From Halomonas alkalisoli (GTDB lineage: Bacteria > Pseudomonadota > Gammaproteobacteria > Pseudomonadales > Halomonadaceae), in NCBI RefSeq assembly GCF_021412585.1, contig NZ_JAKCMI010000026.1, positions 102,082 through 166,081 of the forward strand: DNA of 64,000 nt, written 5' to 3'. This document shows, in pieces, positions 26,594 through 35,391 of this stretch. Within the stretch, counting starts at the first letter, position 1, and each line of letters starts with the position of its first letter. The translations under genes were made by a program, and so were the position numbers. Below the pieces are notes generated by a model. It was not told the DNA's origin. It did not search any database and worked only from the letters and a program-made list of their open reading frames with translations.

Positions 26594-27568
26594 ATGAATA
26601 CAAGAACAGCAAGTGGAATCGTCCTAGCCAGCCTGGCCAGTTTCGGCCTCGCCGCACACGCTAGCGCTGAAGAACTCGCTATCGCCATCCACGTCGAACC
26701 CTCTCACGCCATGTTCAAGGTGGGCGAGCGCCTCAAGGAAGCCATCGAGTCGGAAACCGACGGTGAATACACCGTCACCCTGCTGGGCACCGAGGTCGGC
26801 GGGGAACGCGACCACCTTGAGGGTGCCAGCTTTGGGGAATACGTCATCGCCCTCGGCGGGTCCATGCCGATGACCCTCTACGCCCCCGAGTTCTCCGCCG
26901 CCGACCTGCCCTTCGTCTACGGCAGCAGTGACCAGGCCCGACAGGTCTATGAGGGGGATACCGGTGACCTGATCAACGAGCAGTTGATCAGCCAAGGCAA
27001 CATGCGCTTGGTCGGGCTATCGGCGCGCAACCCACGCAACCTGACATCCAACTCTCCCGTAGAAACGCCGGAAGATATCCAGGGCGTACGCATGCGCGTG
27101 CCGGAGATCGCGCCCTGGATCAAGATCTGGGAAGAGATCGGCGCCCTGCCGAGTCCCATCGCCTGGCCGGAGGTCTACACCTCACTGCAGACCGGCGTGA
27201 TCGACATGCAGGAAAACCCGGTTGACCTCATTCATGCCGGTGGCATCCACGAGGTCCAGAGCCACATCAACCGCACCGAGCACGTCTATTCGTTCTTCCA
27301 CTGGCTGATGAACGAGGACTTCTATCAGGGGCTCTCCGACGAGAACCGGGAGATCATTCTCGGGGCGATCGAAGAGGCTACTGCCTGGGGCGACGAGATG
27401 GTCGCCAACGGCCAAGCCGATCTCTACGAGCAGCTGCAGGAACTCGGCATGACCGTTGTCGAGCCTGATGTGGATGCCTTCCGCGAGGCCGCCGAGCCGG
27501 CTATCCGTGAGATCGCCGAATCCTACCATCCCGCAGTGCGTGATTACGTCATGTCACTGCTCGAGTAA
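26594..27568 (+). CDS. dctP: TRAP transporter substrate-binding protein (DctP family)
   Basis: 324 residues with a signal peptide ending near ASAEE (about residue 25). The DctP fold is supported by GVRMRVPEIAPWIKIWEEIGALPSP, with the arginine in RMRVP that binds the ligand carboxylate, and by WPEVYTSLQTGVIDMQENP. Binding a carboxylated sugar is expected. It is the first gene of the operon with dctQ, dctM, an epimerase-like protein, a RuBisCO-like protein and a sugar-acid kinase, so the ligand is probably a sugar acid. A strong hairpin follows the stop codon. Confidence 0.9.
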   Translation: MNTRTASGIVLASLASFGLAAHASAEELAIAIHVEPSHAMFKVGERLKEAIESETDGEYTVTLLGTEVGGERDHLEGASFGEYVIALGGSMPMTLYAPEFSAADLPFVYGSSDQARQVYEGDTGDLINEQLISQGNMRLVGLSARNPRNLTSNSPVETPEDIQGVRMRVPEIAPWIKIWEEIGALPSPIAWPEVYTSLQTGVIDMQENPVDLIHAGGIHEVQSHINRTEHVYSFFHWLMNEDFYQGLSDENREIILGAIEEATAWGDEMVANGQADLYEQLQELGMTVVEPDVDAFREAAEPAIREIAESYHPAVRDYVMSLLE

Positions 27569-27573
27569 GGCAT

Positions 27574-27598
27574 GCCCCCGGCCCGGCGGGCCGGGGGC
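27574..27598 (+). promoter_or_regulatory. Intercistronic GC hairpin after dctP
   Basis: GCCCCCGGCCC and GGGCCGGGGGC form a perfect 11-bp stem with a 3-nt loop, starting 6 nt after the dctP stop. There is no U-tract, so it is more likely an mRNA-stabilising or partially attenuating hairpin than a full terminator. This fits the need for excess binding protein over permease. Confidence 0.75.
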
Positions 27599-27635
27599 GC
27601 TCTCTCCCCTGACTATCCTGCATCCGGAGGCGCCC

Positions 27636-28148
27636 GTGACAACCGCGGACCGCATTAACCGTGCCATCGCTCTGTTCTGGGGACTTCTCACGGCCATCGT
27701 CACGACGGCCTTCGCGCTGATGCTGACGATCATGGCCATCCAGGTCATCTCACGTTATGCATTGGGCATTGCCGTGTCGTGGACCGACGAAGCCTCACGC
27801 TATCTCTTCCTGTCCCAGATTTTCCTCGGTTCGGTGCTGGCGCTGCGTTATCAGGAACACATTCGCATCACGATCGTGACCGATCTTTTGGGGCCACGCA
27901 TGCGTCATATCGTGGCGAGCCTGGCCGACGTCATCTGCATCCTGGTGCTGCTGATGCTGGCCATCGGCGGCTGGAACATGATGGAGAGAACCGCCGGTGT
28001 CCTGGCCAGCACCTTTCGCTTGAGTTTCTCGTATATCTACCTGATCCAGCTCATTTCCGCGCTGATGATGATCGGGCTGTTGATTGGTGATCTTTACCAC
28101 CGCCTGTTCGTCAAACTGCCCGCCATTCAAAACGACCGGAGTGAGTGA
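27636..28148 (+). CDS. dctQ: TRAP transporter small permease (DctQ family)
   Basis: 170 residues, four transmembrane helices. The frame is open far upstream inside dctP, but GTG 27636 has GGAGG at 5 nt and is the likely start. The motif RYALGIAVSWTDEASRYLFLSQIFLGS is the conserved DctQ loop between helices 1 and 2. It ends 2 nt before the dctM ATG. It pairs with DctM to import the ligand delivered by DctP using the sodium or proton gradient. Confidence 0.85.
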   Translation: MTTADRINRAIALFWGLLTAIVTTAFALMLTIMAIQVISRYALGIAVSWTDEASRYLFLSQIFLGSVLALRYQEHIRITIVTDLLGPRMRHIVASLADVICILVLLMLAIGGWNMMERTAGVLASTFRLSFSYIYLIQLISALMMIGLLIGDLYHRLFVKLPAIQNDRSE

Positions 28149-28150
28149 CC

Positions 28151-29443
28151 ATGGAAGTCTTCGTCATCCTGTTCGTCGGCCTGATCGTCCTGCTGATGCT
28201 AGGAGTGCCGGTCGCCTTTGCCATGATCGCTTCCTCAGCGATGGTGCTCGGGTACACGCGTGGCTTCGATGCCATCCCCATGGAGATGATCGCCCAGCGC
28301 ACCCTCTATGGCGTCAACAGCTTCACCCTGCTGGCTATCCCGGCATTTCTGCTGATCGGTCGACTTATGAACAGCGCCGGCATTTCGGATCGTGTCTTCA
28401 ACATCGCCAGAACGATGGTGGGCCACCTGAAGGGCGGCCTGGGCCATGTCAATGTGGTGGCCAGCATGCTGTTCGCCGGCATGTCGGGCTCCGCGGTGGC
28501 GGATGCTGGCGGACTCGGTGCCCTGGAAATCAAGGCCATGGAGGATGATGGATATCCCACCGGCTTCAGCGCAGCGGTCACGGCGAGCTCCGCCACTATC
28601 GGCCCGATCATTCCGCCCAGTATTCCCGCGGTGATCTATGGTGCCCTGGCCAATGCCTCCATCGCCGGCATCTTCCTGGCATCCATCATCCCCGGGCTCA
28701 TCATGGGGCTGGGCCTCATGGCCATGGTCGCCATCATCTCGCACCGTCGTGGCTTCCCGACCCGTCCCCGGGCCCGCTTCAACGACTTCATGGCGGCATT
28801 GATGCGCGGCGTGCTGCCGATGCTGACCCCGCTCATCATCATCGTGGGAATCCTGACCGGCGTTTTCACGCCCACCGAGGCGTCGGTGGTCGCCCTGGTC
28901 TATTGCTTGTTCATTGCCTTCGTGGTCTACCGCTCCATCAGCTTTCGGGAATTCATCGGCATTCTGCGCGCTACCGCCATCGACTCCGCCGCCCTGATGT
29001 TCATCATTGCCGGCAGCGCCCTGTACAGCTGGGTACTGGGGCGTTACCAGGTCACTGCTCTGGTTGCTGACTTCCTGCTCGCTACCGTGACTGACCCGCT
29101 GGGTCTGCTGTTGCTGCTGGCCCTGTTCATCCTGCTGATTGGGCTGTTCATCGACTCGGTCCCGGCGCTGTTTCTGTTGACCCCCTTGCTGGTACCGGTT
29201 GTCGTGCAGTACGGCATCGACCCCGTGCATTTCGGGGTGGTGATGATCTTCACCCTGATGATCGGCCTGATCACCCCCCCAGTGGGTACGGTGCTGTTCA
29301 CCATCCAGAAGATTACCAACCTATCGTTCGGCGTACTGGTGCGGGAGACGATGCCATTCTACATCCCCCTGTTCGTCGTCCTGCTGATCATCATCTGCTT
29401 CCCCTCCATCGTCATGTTCCTTCCGAACCTGGTCTTGAATTAA
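28151..29443 (+). CDS. dctM: TRAP transporter large permease (DctM family)
   Basis: 430 residues with about twelve hydrophobic segments. DctM hallmarks include FAGMSGSAVADAGGLGALEIKAM, SSATIGPIIPPSIP and GIIPGL-like repeats of the elevator fold. A GTG at 28145 overlaps the dctQ stop, but ATG 28151 is better spaced from GGAG. It is the translocating subunit of the transporter. Confidence 0.88.
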   Translation: MEVFVILFVGLIVLLMLGVPVAFAMIASSAMVLGYTRGFDAIPMEMIAQRTLYGVNSFTLLAIPAFLLIGRLMNSAGISDRVFNIARTMVGHLKGGLGHVNVVASMLFAGMSGSAVADAGGLGALEIKAMEDDGYPTGFSAAVTASSATIGPIIPPSIPAVIYGALANASIAGIFLASIIPGLIMGLGLMAMVAIISHRRGFPTRPRARFNDFMAALMRGVLPMLTPLIIIVGILTGVFTPTEASVVALVYCLFIAFVVYRSISFREFIGILRATAIDSAALMFIIAGSALYSWVLGRYQVTALVADFLLATVTDPLGLLLLLALFILLIGLFIDSVPALFLLTPLLVPVVVQYGIDPVHFGVVMIFTLMIGLITPPVGTVLFTIQKITNLSFGVLVRETMPFYIPLFVVLLIIICFPSIVMFLPNLVLN

Positions 29444-29454
29444 GGAGTCCCCAT

Positions 29455-30411
29455 ATGTCAGTGCTCATCACAGGTGGCCTCGGCCACGTTGGTTCCTGGG
29501 TCGCCTACCTGTTGGCAAAACAGGGCAAGCAGGTGGTTATCTGTGACACGGCCGCCAACCGCTTCGATAGCATGGGCCTGGACTACCTCGAGGAGGTACG
29601 TGACCTTCTCACCCTCGAGTCAGTCGACGTCCTCGACTACCACAGTCTCTTCGAGATCTTCCTGCGCCACCGGGACGAGCTGGAAGGCGTCATCCACGGG
29701 GTATCGGTGATCGCCGGGCCCTACTTCCAGGAGCATCCCTTCAAGCACCTGTCGATCAATGCCATGGGTACGCTCAACGTCTACGAAACGTGCCGCATTT
29801 TAGGCATCAATAAAGTCGTCAACATGAGCTCCGGCGCCATCTATGGCGATGCCCCGGGGCCCCAGCACGAAGACATGCCCTACAAGGCCACCGATCTCTA
29901 CGGCGCCTCGAAGATCTCGGGGGAACTCTATGGCTTGCAGTACAGCGACACCTTCGGCATGGATATCCGCAATGCCAGGCTCTTCTTCGTCTACGGCCCC
30001 GGCAAGCGGCCATCGCATATGCACAAGGTCTATCAGGGGCTGTTCGGCCCCTTGGAGGGGCTTGATGACATCCAGGCCACCAATGGCGCGGATCAGGCCC
30101 TGGACTGGACCCATGTTGTCGACACCGCCACCGGCATCGTGAAGCTGTTCGAGAAGCCGCAGGTGACGAATCGCAACTTCAACATTTCCAGCGGGATACC
30201 GGTCGAGCATCTGAAGATCGTCGAAGAGGTGGCCGATATCACAGGCAAGACCGCTAATGTGACATTGGGGCCTGGCCCGTTCGTTGTCAGAGGGTCGCCG
30301 TTGGATATCTCCCGCGCGCGGCAGGAGCTTGGCTTCGAGCCCCGCTTCACCGATATCCGCGAGGGGATTCGTGACTACTGGCAATGGCTGCAGAACGCTA
30401 CGAACGCCTAG
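29455..30411 (+). CDS. NAD(P)-dependent epimerase/dehydratase family protein (extended SDR)
   Basis: 318 residues. The nucleotide-binding motif is ITGGLGHVGSW at the N-terminus, the catalytic Ser is in NMSSGAIYGD and the YxxxK pair in YGASK, the complete extended-SDR active site. FGMDIRNARLFFVYGPGKRPS is the substrate-binding segment. ATG 29455 follows AAGGAG. Lying between the TRAP genes and the RuBisCO-like/kinase pair, it probably oxidises or isomerises the imported sugar acid before phosphorylation. The exact reaction cannot be read from sequence. Confidence 0.75.
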   Translation: MSVLITGGLGHVGSWVAYLLAKQGKQVVICDTAANRFDSMGLDYLEEVRDLLTLESVDVLDYHSLFEIFLRHRDELEGVIHGVSVIAGPYFQEHPFKHLSINAMGTLNVYETCRILGINKVVNMSSGAIYGDAPGPQHEDMPYKATDLYGASKISGELYGLQYSDTFGMDIRNARLFFVYGPGKRPSHMHKVYQGLFGPLEGLDDIQATNGADQALDWTHVVDTATGIVKLFEKPQVTNRNFNISSGIPVEHLKIVEEVADITGKTANVTLGPGPFVVRGSPLDISRARQELGFEPRFTDIREGIRDYWQWLQNATNA

Positions 30412-30449
30412 GCTATAGACGCAGGCCCAGGCTAGAGAGAGGTCGAGTT

Positions 30450-31718
30450 ATGAGTCATCGCATCCTGGCCACCTACCTGATCGAGACACCCTACCCACTG
30501 GAGCGTGCCGCCGAGGTGATGGCCGGTGAGCAGTCATGCGGCACCTTCACCCGCCTGGCCGGCGAGACCGATGCACTGCGCGAGGCCCATGCGGCCCGTG
30601 TTGAGCACATCGAGCCGCTGGAGGTGAATCACACCCCTTCGCTACCGATCCCGGCGCTGCCGGCCAGCCATACCCACCCCGTCTACCGACGCGCACGGGT
30701 CACACTCTCTTGGCCATTGGCCAACCTCGGACCCTCGTTGCCCACCCTGTTCGCGACGGTGGCCGGCAACCTCTTTGAACTCAAGGAGTTCTCGGCGCTC
30801 AAGCTGCTCGACCTGACACTGCCAACACCCTTTGCCGAGGCCTACCCCGGCCCGCAGTTCGGTGTCGCCGGCACCCGCGATCTGACAGGCATTGCAGATC
30901 GACCACTGATCGGCACCATCATCAAGCCCAGCGTGGGGCTATCGCCGACTGCCACCGCCGAGGTAGTAAGCGAGCTGTTAGCGGGCGGCATCGACTTCAT
31001 CAAGGACGACGAACTGCAGGCCAACGGCCCCCACAACCCCCTCAAGGCACGGGTCGATGCCGTGATGCCGCTGATCCGCGAACACGCAGAGAGCACCGGG
31101 CACCGGGTGATGTACGCCTTCAATATCACCGGTGAGGCCGATGAAATGCGCGACCACCACGACCATGTGGTCGCCGCTGGCGGCAGCTGCGTCATGGTCG
31201 CCCTGAACGCCGTTGGCCTCAGCGGCGTGACCCAGCTGCGGCGCCACTGCCAAGTGGCGCTGCATGGCCACCGTGCCGGCTGGGGGATGTACAGCCGTTC
31301 GCCACACCTGGGCATGAGCTTCGTGGCTTACCAGAAGCTATGGCGCCTGGCCGGCGTCGATCATATTCACGTCAACGGCCTGCGCAACAAGTTCAGCGAG
31401 GAGGACGCCAGCGTGATTGCCAGCGCCCGCACCTGCCTGACGCCCATGTTCGACCCGCCGACCCCAGGCTGCCAGGTGATGCCGGTGTTCTCATCGGGCC
31501 AAACTGCCGACCAGGCAGCGGATACCTACGCGGCCATCGCCAGTACCGACCTTATCTTCTGCGCCGGCGGTGGCATCATGGCACACCCCGATGGTATCGG
31601 CGCCGGGGTAAGGAGCCTGCGCCAGGCCTGGGAGGCCGCCGTGGCGGGCATCGATGTCGACGCCTACGCCCGTGAGCACACTGAACTCGCCCGTGCCCTG
31701 GAGACTTTCCGCCGATGA
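30450..31718 (+). CDS. RuBisCO-like protein (type IV), likely OiaX/OiaC-type 3-oxo-isoapionate-4-phosphate enzyme
   Basis: 422 residues from ATG 30450; the longer frame from 30384 overlaps the epimerase gene and is not supported. The RuBisCO large-subunit fold is clear: GTIIKPSVGL (Lys159, matching K175) and GGIDFIKDDELQ (Lys185, Asp187, Glu188, matching the carbamylated lysine and Mg ligands K201/D203/E204). HGHRAGWGMYSRSPHLGM and HVNGLRNKFSE follow. Full retention of the metal site means an active enolase-type enzyme, not a dead homologue. RuBisCO-like proteins OiaX and OiaC act on 3-oxo-isoapionate 4-phosphate after a DUF1537 kinase (OiaK). Here a DUF1537 kinase overlaps by ATGA. Substrate is inferred; other sugar-acid phosphates are possible. 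Confidence 0.82.
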   Translation: MSHRILATYLIETPYPLERAAEVMAGEQSCGTFTRLAGETDALREAHAARVEHIEPLEVNHTPSLPIPALPASHTHPVYRRARVTLSWPLANLGPSLPTLFATVAGNLFELKEFSALKLLDLTLPTPFAEAYPGPQFGVAGTRDLTGIADRPLIGTIIKPSVGLSPTATAEVVSELLAGGIDFIKDDELQANGPHNPLKARVDAVMPLIREHAESTGHRVMYAFNITGEADEMRDHHDHVVAAGGSCVMVALNAVGLSGVTQLRRHCQVALHGHRAGWGMYSRSPHLGMSFVAYQKLWRLAGVDHIHVNGLRNKFSEEDASVIASARTCLTPMFDPPTPGCQVMPVFSSGQTADQAADTYAAIASTDLIFCAGGGIMAHPDGIGAGVRSLRQAWEAAVAGIDVDAYAREHTELARALETFRR

Positions 31719-33055
31719 CCCTGAAAGCCCCTGCCCCCCTTATCACCTACTACGGCGATGACCTGACCGGCTCCACCGATGCCATGGAGGCCCTCGCCGG
31801 GCAGGGCGTCGATACCGTGTTGTTCACGGCCATTCCCGATGACGCCCTGCTGGCACGCTTTCGCCACTGCCGTGCCATCGGCCTGGCCGGCACAAGCCGC
31901 AGCGAATCGCCAGCCTGGATGGACCAGCACCTGACTCCGGCGCTGGCCTGGCTGCGCGAGCGCGGCGCGGCGGTATGCCACTACAAGACCTGCTCCACCT
32001 TCGACAGCGCACCAGAGGTCGGCAGCATTGGCCGCGCTCTGGAGATCGGCCACCGCATCTTCGGCCACGATGGTGTGCCGATCGTCGTCGGCGCGCCACA
32101 GCTACGTCGATACACCGCCTTTGGCCAGCTGTTTGCCGCCGCCCAGGGCGTGGTATACCGCATCGACCGCCATCCGATCATGTCGCGGCATCCGGTAACG
32201 CCGATGCACGAGGCCGACCTGCGGCGCCACCTGGCTTCGCAGACCGAGCTAACTATTGGCCTCATCGACCTGGTGACCTTGGCCGAAAGCGGGGTCGATG
32301 CCCGTGTCGACGCCGCTCGCCTCCATCACGCTGCACTCCTCTATGACGTGCTGGATTCGACGAGCCAGGCAGCGGTGGGACGCCAGTTGTGGCGCACCCG
32401 GCCGGCGAACGGCGGCTTCATGGTCGGCTCCTCAGGGGTCGAGTACGCGCTGCTCGCCGAGTGGCGCCGCCTGGGGCTGATCGAGGCGCCGCCAACCTTC
32501 TCCAATCCGGGCCCGGTGGAACGCATCGCCGTGGTCTCAGGCAGCTGTTCCGAGACCACCGCCCGCCAGATCCGCCACGCCGAGGCCCAGGGTTTCCACG
32601 CACTCCGGCTAAATGTGGCGAAGTTGGCCGATGAAACCCAGGCGCCGACCGAACTGGCCACTGCCCGAGAGCAGGCTCTGGCCGCACTTGGCCTGGGGCG
32701 CAGCGTGGTGCTCTACACCGCCCTTGGGCCCGACGCCAGCCTGGCGACCCTGCCTGGCAACAACAGCGCGCACGCCATCGGCCGTCGGCTGGGTGAACTG
32801 CTGCGCGATCTGGTGCGCGCCGAGCGCCTGACACGCGTAGTCGTCGCCGGTGGCGACACGTCAAGCCACGCCATTCAGGAACTCGGCATCCAGGCGCTGA
32901 CCACCTGCCTACCCCTGCCGCAGACGCCGGGCTCACCGTTGTGTGTCGCACACAGCACCGACACCACCCTGGACGGCCTGCAGGTTGCCTTCAAGGGCGG
33001 CCAGGTCGGCGACGACGCCTTCTTCGTGCGAATCCGCGACGCAGATCTGTGCTGA
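31715..33055 (+). CDS. DUF1537 four-carbon acid sugar kinase family protein (OiaK/OtnK-like)
   Basis: 446 residues. The N-terminal domain begins with the family motif YYGDDLTGSTDAMEAL. The C-terminal nucleotide-binding domain has VVSGSCSETTARQI and VVVAGGDTSSHAI. Family members phosphorylate acidic sugars such as 3-oxo-tetronates, erythronate or 3-oxo-isoapionate. ATG 31715 overlaps the RuBisCO-like gene stop, so the two are made together, as expected when the kinase supplies the phosphorylated substrate. It is the last gene of the operon; no obvious terminator follows in the 134-bp gap before a convergent gene. Confidence 0.82.
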   Translation: MTLKAPAPLITYYGDDLTGSTDAMEALAGQGVDTVLFTAIPDDALLARFRHCRAIGLAGTSRSESPAWMDQHLTPALAWLRERGAAVCHYKTCSTFDSAPEVGSIGRALEIGHRIFGHDGVPIVVGAPQLRRYTAFGQLFAAAQGVVYRIDRHPIMSRHPVTPMHEADLRRHLASQTELTIGLIDLVTLAESGVDARVDAARLHHAALLYDVLDSTSQAAVGRQLWRTRPANGGFMVGSSGVEYALLAEWRRLGLIEAPPTFSNPGPVERIAVVSGSCSETTARQIRHAEAQGFHALRLNVAKLADETQAPTELATAREQALAALGLGRSVVLYTALGPDASLATLPGNNSAHAIGRRLGELLRDLVRAERLTRVVVAGGDTSSHAIQELGIQALTTCLPLPQTPGSPLCVAHSTDTTLDGLQVAFKGGQVGDDAFFVRIRDADLC

Positions 33056-33189
33056 TTGCAACATTAGCAGAACACTAAGATGGCGCGGTTCTTCTCCCAC
33101 GAACACGCCGTCGCCTTAAAGTTGACTACACCGAACAGACATCGAAACGCTATATCAGTGAAAAAATAGTCTCCAGAGCATTTAATTGT

Positions 33190-34179
33190 TCAGGTGGATT
33201 TCAGCGAGTCTGACCACCGTTTAGCAATCTCTGGCCAGGCAGAGAAATTGACGAGATGTTTCGGCTTCTTTCCCTTTAGAGCCAGAAGTGTGTCGCTCAC
33301 GGCAACTTCACTCATACGTCGCATACTCTCGCAAGTGATACCTGCGACATGAGGCGAAATCAGTAAGTTGGCGCATGAACGAAGCGGTGAGTCTTCCGGC
33401 AACGGTTGTTGCGAAAAGACATCGAGTGCGGCACCCGCGATCCGTTGCTCGCGCAGAGCCGTGACCAACGCCATTTCATCAATGATCGCGCCGCGTGCGG
33501 CGTTGATAATGATGGCATCTTTGCGCATTGCGCTTATCAAGCGCGCATCGACTATGCCTCGTGTGCTTGGCGTCAAGGGACAAGCTATAACCAGGACATC
33601 GGCCAGCGATGCGATTTCCCTTATGCTCGAGAACTCGACCCAGTCGGGTCCGAGACGTGGCGTCTGCCGAGCAGCCATAACATTCATGCCAAAACCGAAA
33701 TGGCCAATGCGTGCAACTGCCTCACCAATACTACCGAAACCTATCACCCCCAGGGTCATACCCGCGATTTCGTGCAGCGCGGGAGCTTCAGCACGCAACG
33801 TATGCCATTCTCCAGTCCGTATAAGCCGGTCATTTCGTGCGATACGACGATGGAGCCCGAGAATCAGCCCAAACACATGTTCAGCCACGCTCTGTGCATT
33901 AGTATCGGGAGTGTTTGTCACGGCAATCCCGGCGGCGCTCGCGGCCTCGACGGGTATGAAATCAAGGCCTACTCCATGTCGGATCAGGGCACGCAAGGAG
34001 GTGGCCGCTGGAAGAAGCGCAGAGGGAATCGGCCGCCGGACAATAACGGCATTCGCCTCGATGATCTCATCTTCCAGAGGTCCTGCCTGAGCCTCCCCAA
34101 GCAATCGGACTTCGGCTACTTGTTGAAGCCTGGCCGTCTCAGCCGGGTCAATAGGATCAGTAAGAAGCACAACGGGCAT
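33190..34179 (-). CDS. D-isomer-specific 2-hydroxyacid dehydrogenase
   Basis: 329 residues. The NAD-binding loop is GVIGFGSIGEAVARIG, and the catalytic arginine and histidine are in INAARGAIIDE and ISPHVAGIT. The N-terminal HGVGLDFIPVEAASAAGI segment is the substrate-domain signature. It reduces 2-oxoacids or oxidises D-2-hydroxyacids. It follows tctC on the same strand behind a 9-bp hairpin, and with the dehydratase-like gene at 36401 it suggests hydroxy- or sugar-acid catabolism. Confidence 0.85.
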   Translation of the reverse strand: MPVVLLTDPIDPAETARLQQVAEVRLLGEAQAGPLEDEIIEANAVIVRRPIPSALLPAATSLRALIRHGVGLDFIPVEAASAAGIAVTNTPDTNAQSVAEHVFGLILGLHRRIARNDRLIRTGEWHTLRAEAPALHEIAGMTLGVIGFGSIGEAVARIGHFGFGMNVMAARQTPRLGPDWVEFSSIREIASLADVLVIACPLTPSTRGIVDARLISAMRKDAIIINAARGAIIDEMALVTALREQRIAGAALDVFSQQPLPEDSPLRSCANLLISPHVAGITCESMRRMSEVAVSDTLLALKGKKPKHLVNFSAWPEIAKRWSDSLKST

Positions 34180-34202
34180 CAGGTATCCTCAGTGCCATAA
34201 AT

Positions 34203-34224
34203 CCTGCCGCCTAAGGGCGGCAGG
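34203..34224 (-). promoter_or_regulatory. Intercistronic hairpin after tctC
   Basis: CCTGCCGCC and GGCGGCAGG form a perfect 9-bp stem with a 4-nt loop between tctC and the dehydrogenase gene. No strong U-tract follows on the minus strand, so it probably stabilises tctC mRNA or attenuates partially. Confidence 0.6.
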
Positions 34225-34246
34225 ACACCTTGGGAGCAGTGGCGAG

Positions 34247-35230
34247 TCAGTCGACTTCCATCTCTGCCTGCTCGGCTATCGGAATCCACGTTTCCATCTG
34301 CGTTTCGACATAAGCCTCGGCCTCTTCGGGAGTGCCTCCAATTGCCGTGATGCCTTGATTAGCAAAAACATCAAGGGTTTCTTGTTTTCCTAGGAAATCG
34401 TTCAACGCTCCATTCAGTTTGGCTATCACCGCGTCGGGCGTTTCCGCTGGGGCATATACCCCCCACCAGGTCGCCACCTCATAGCCATCGACCGTATCCG
34501 AGACAGGCGGTACGCCTGGCATCAACTCGCTTTCCTGCGGAAGCGTCACACCTAGGGCCTTGAGATTCCCCGCTGCAACCAACTCCTTGAAATTCGTATA
34601 ATTGTCGAACATTACATCGACTCGACCTGCCATCAGGTCCGTACGTGCAGGGGCGCTACCGCCATACGGGATATGGACCATATCGACGTCAGCCAACGCC
34701 TTGAACATTTCTCCGGAAAGATGATTCGAAGAGCCGTTTCCCGCAGACGCATAATTGATCTCACCCGGATTTTGTTTGGCGTATTCAATCAACTCTTCGA
34801 CCGAGTCAACAGGAAAGTCAGGGTAGGCGGCAAGTACGTTAAAGGCGCTACCTAGCACTATCGCATGGCGAAGATCCTCTTTCGTATCGTAGGGAAGGGT
34901 CGGGAAGAGGCCGGGGTTTACACCAAAGGCAAAGGGTGAGATGCCAATGGTATGGCCATCTGGGTCAGACTTGGCCACATAGTCGGTACCGACGACGGTC
35001 CCTCCCCCGGGACGATTATCCACCACTACATCAACGTCCCAACGCTCTCCGAAATCTTCGGCGATCATGCGTGCCACCCGGTCATTGAAGCCACCTGGAG
35101 GATAAGACACGACAATTGTGATCGTCTTACTGGGAAATTCGTTTGCTGCCAGTACCGGAGCGGCAACAACCGTGCTCACAAACGCTGCCACCAGGGCAAC
35201 ATTAGCCATACCTGTAAAATTGAATCTCAT
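34247..35230 (-). CDS. tctC: Tripartite tricarboxylate transporter binding protein (Bug/TctC family)
   Basis: 327 residues with a signal peptide (cleavage near VLAANEFPSK). Bug-family marks are ITIVVSYPPGGFNDRVAR, the carboxylate-binding loop, VDNRPGGGTVVGTDYVAK and HIPYGGSAPARTDLMAGRVDVMFDN. It captures a carboxylate in the periplasm for the TctBA permease encoded at 37569-39550 on the opposite strand beyond the regulator. The split arrangement is less common than a single tctCBA operon. Confidence 0.88.
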   Translation of the reverse strand: MRFNFTGMANVALVAAFVSTVVAAPVLAANEFPSKTITIVVSYPPGGFNDRVARMIAEDFGERWDVDVVVDNRPGGGTVVGTDYVAKSDPDGHTIGISPFAFGVNPGLFPTLPYDTKEDLRHAIVLGSAFNVLAAYPDFPVDSVEELIEYAKQNPGEINYASAGNGSSNHLSGEMFKALADVDMVHIPYGGSAPARTDLMAGRVDVMFDNYTNFKELVAAGNLKALGVTLPQESELMPGVPPVSDTVDGYEVATWWGVYAPAETPDAVIAKLNGALNDFLGKQETLDVFANQGITAIGGTPEEAEAYVETQMETWIPIAEQAEMEVD

Positions 35231-35391
35231 GGCGTTCTCCTGGATTCTTTATTTTGTAACGCAATAGCCCTGAGAGCGTCAAAGCACAAGCAAGGCTTTC
35301 AAACATGTTATAGGACATGACAGGTTGTGACGTCAAAGTATTCCTCAACGGTAGCGCAGCAAGACGCCGCCACGTGGCGCTGAACGAAGGG

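Noticed and set aside
28235..29230. 331-codon minus-strand frame opposite dctM
   Set aside because: Antisense shadow of a hydrophobic membrane-protein gene; Gln/Asp/His-rich and without motifs.
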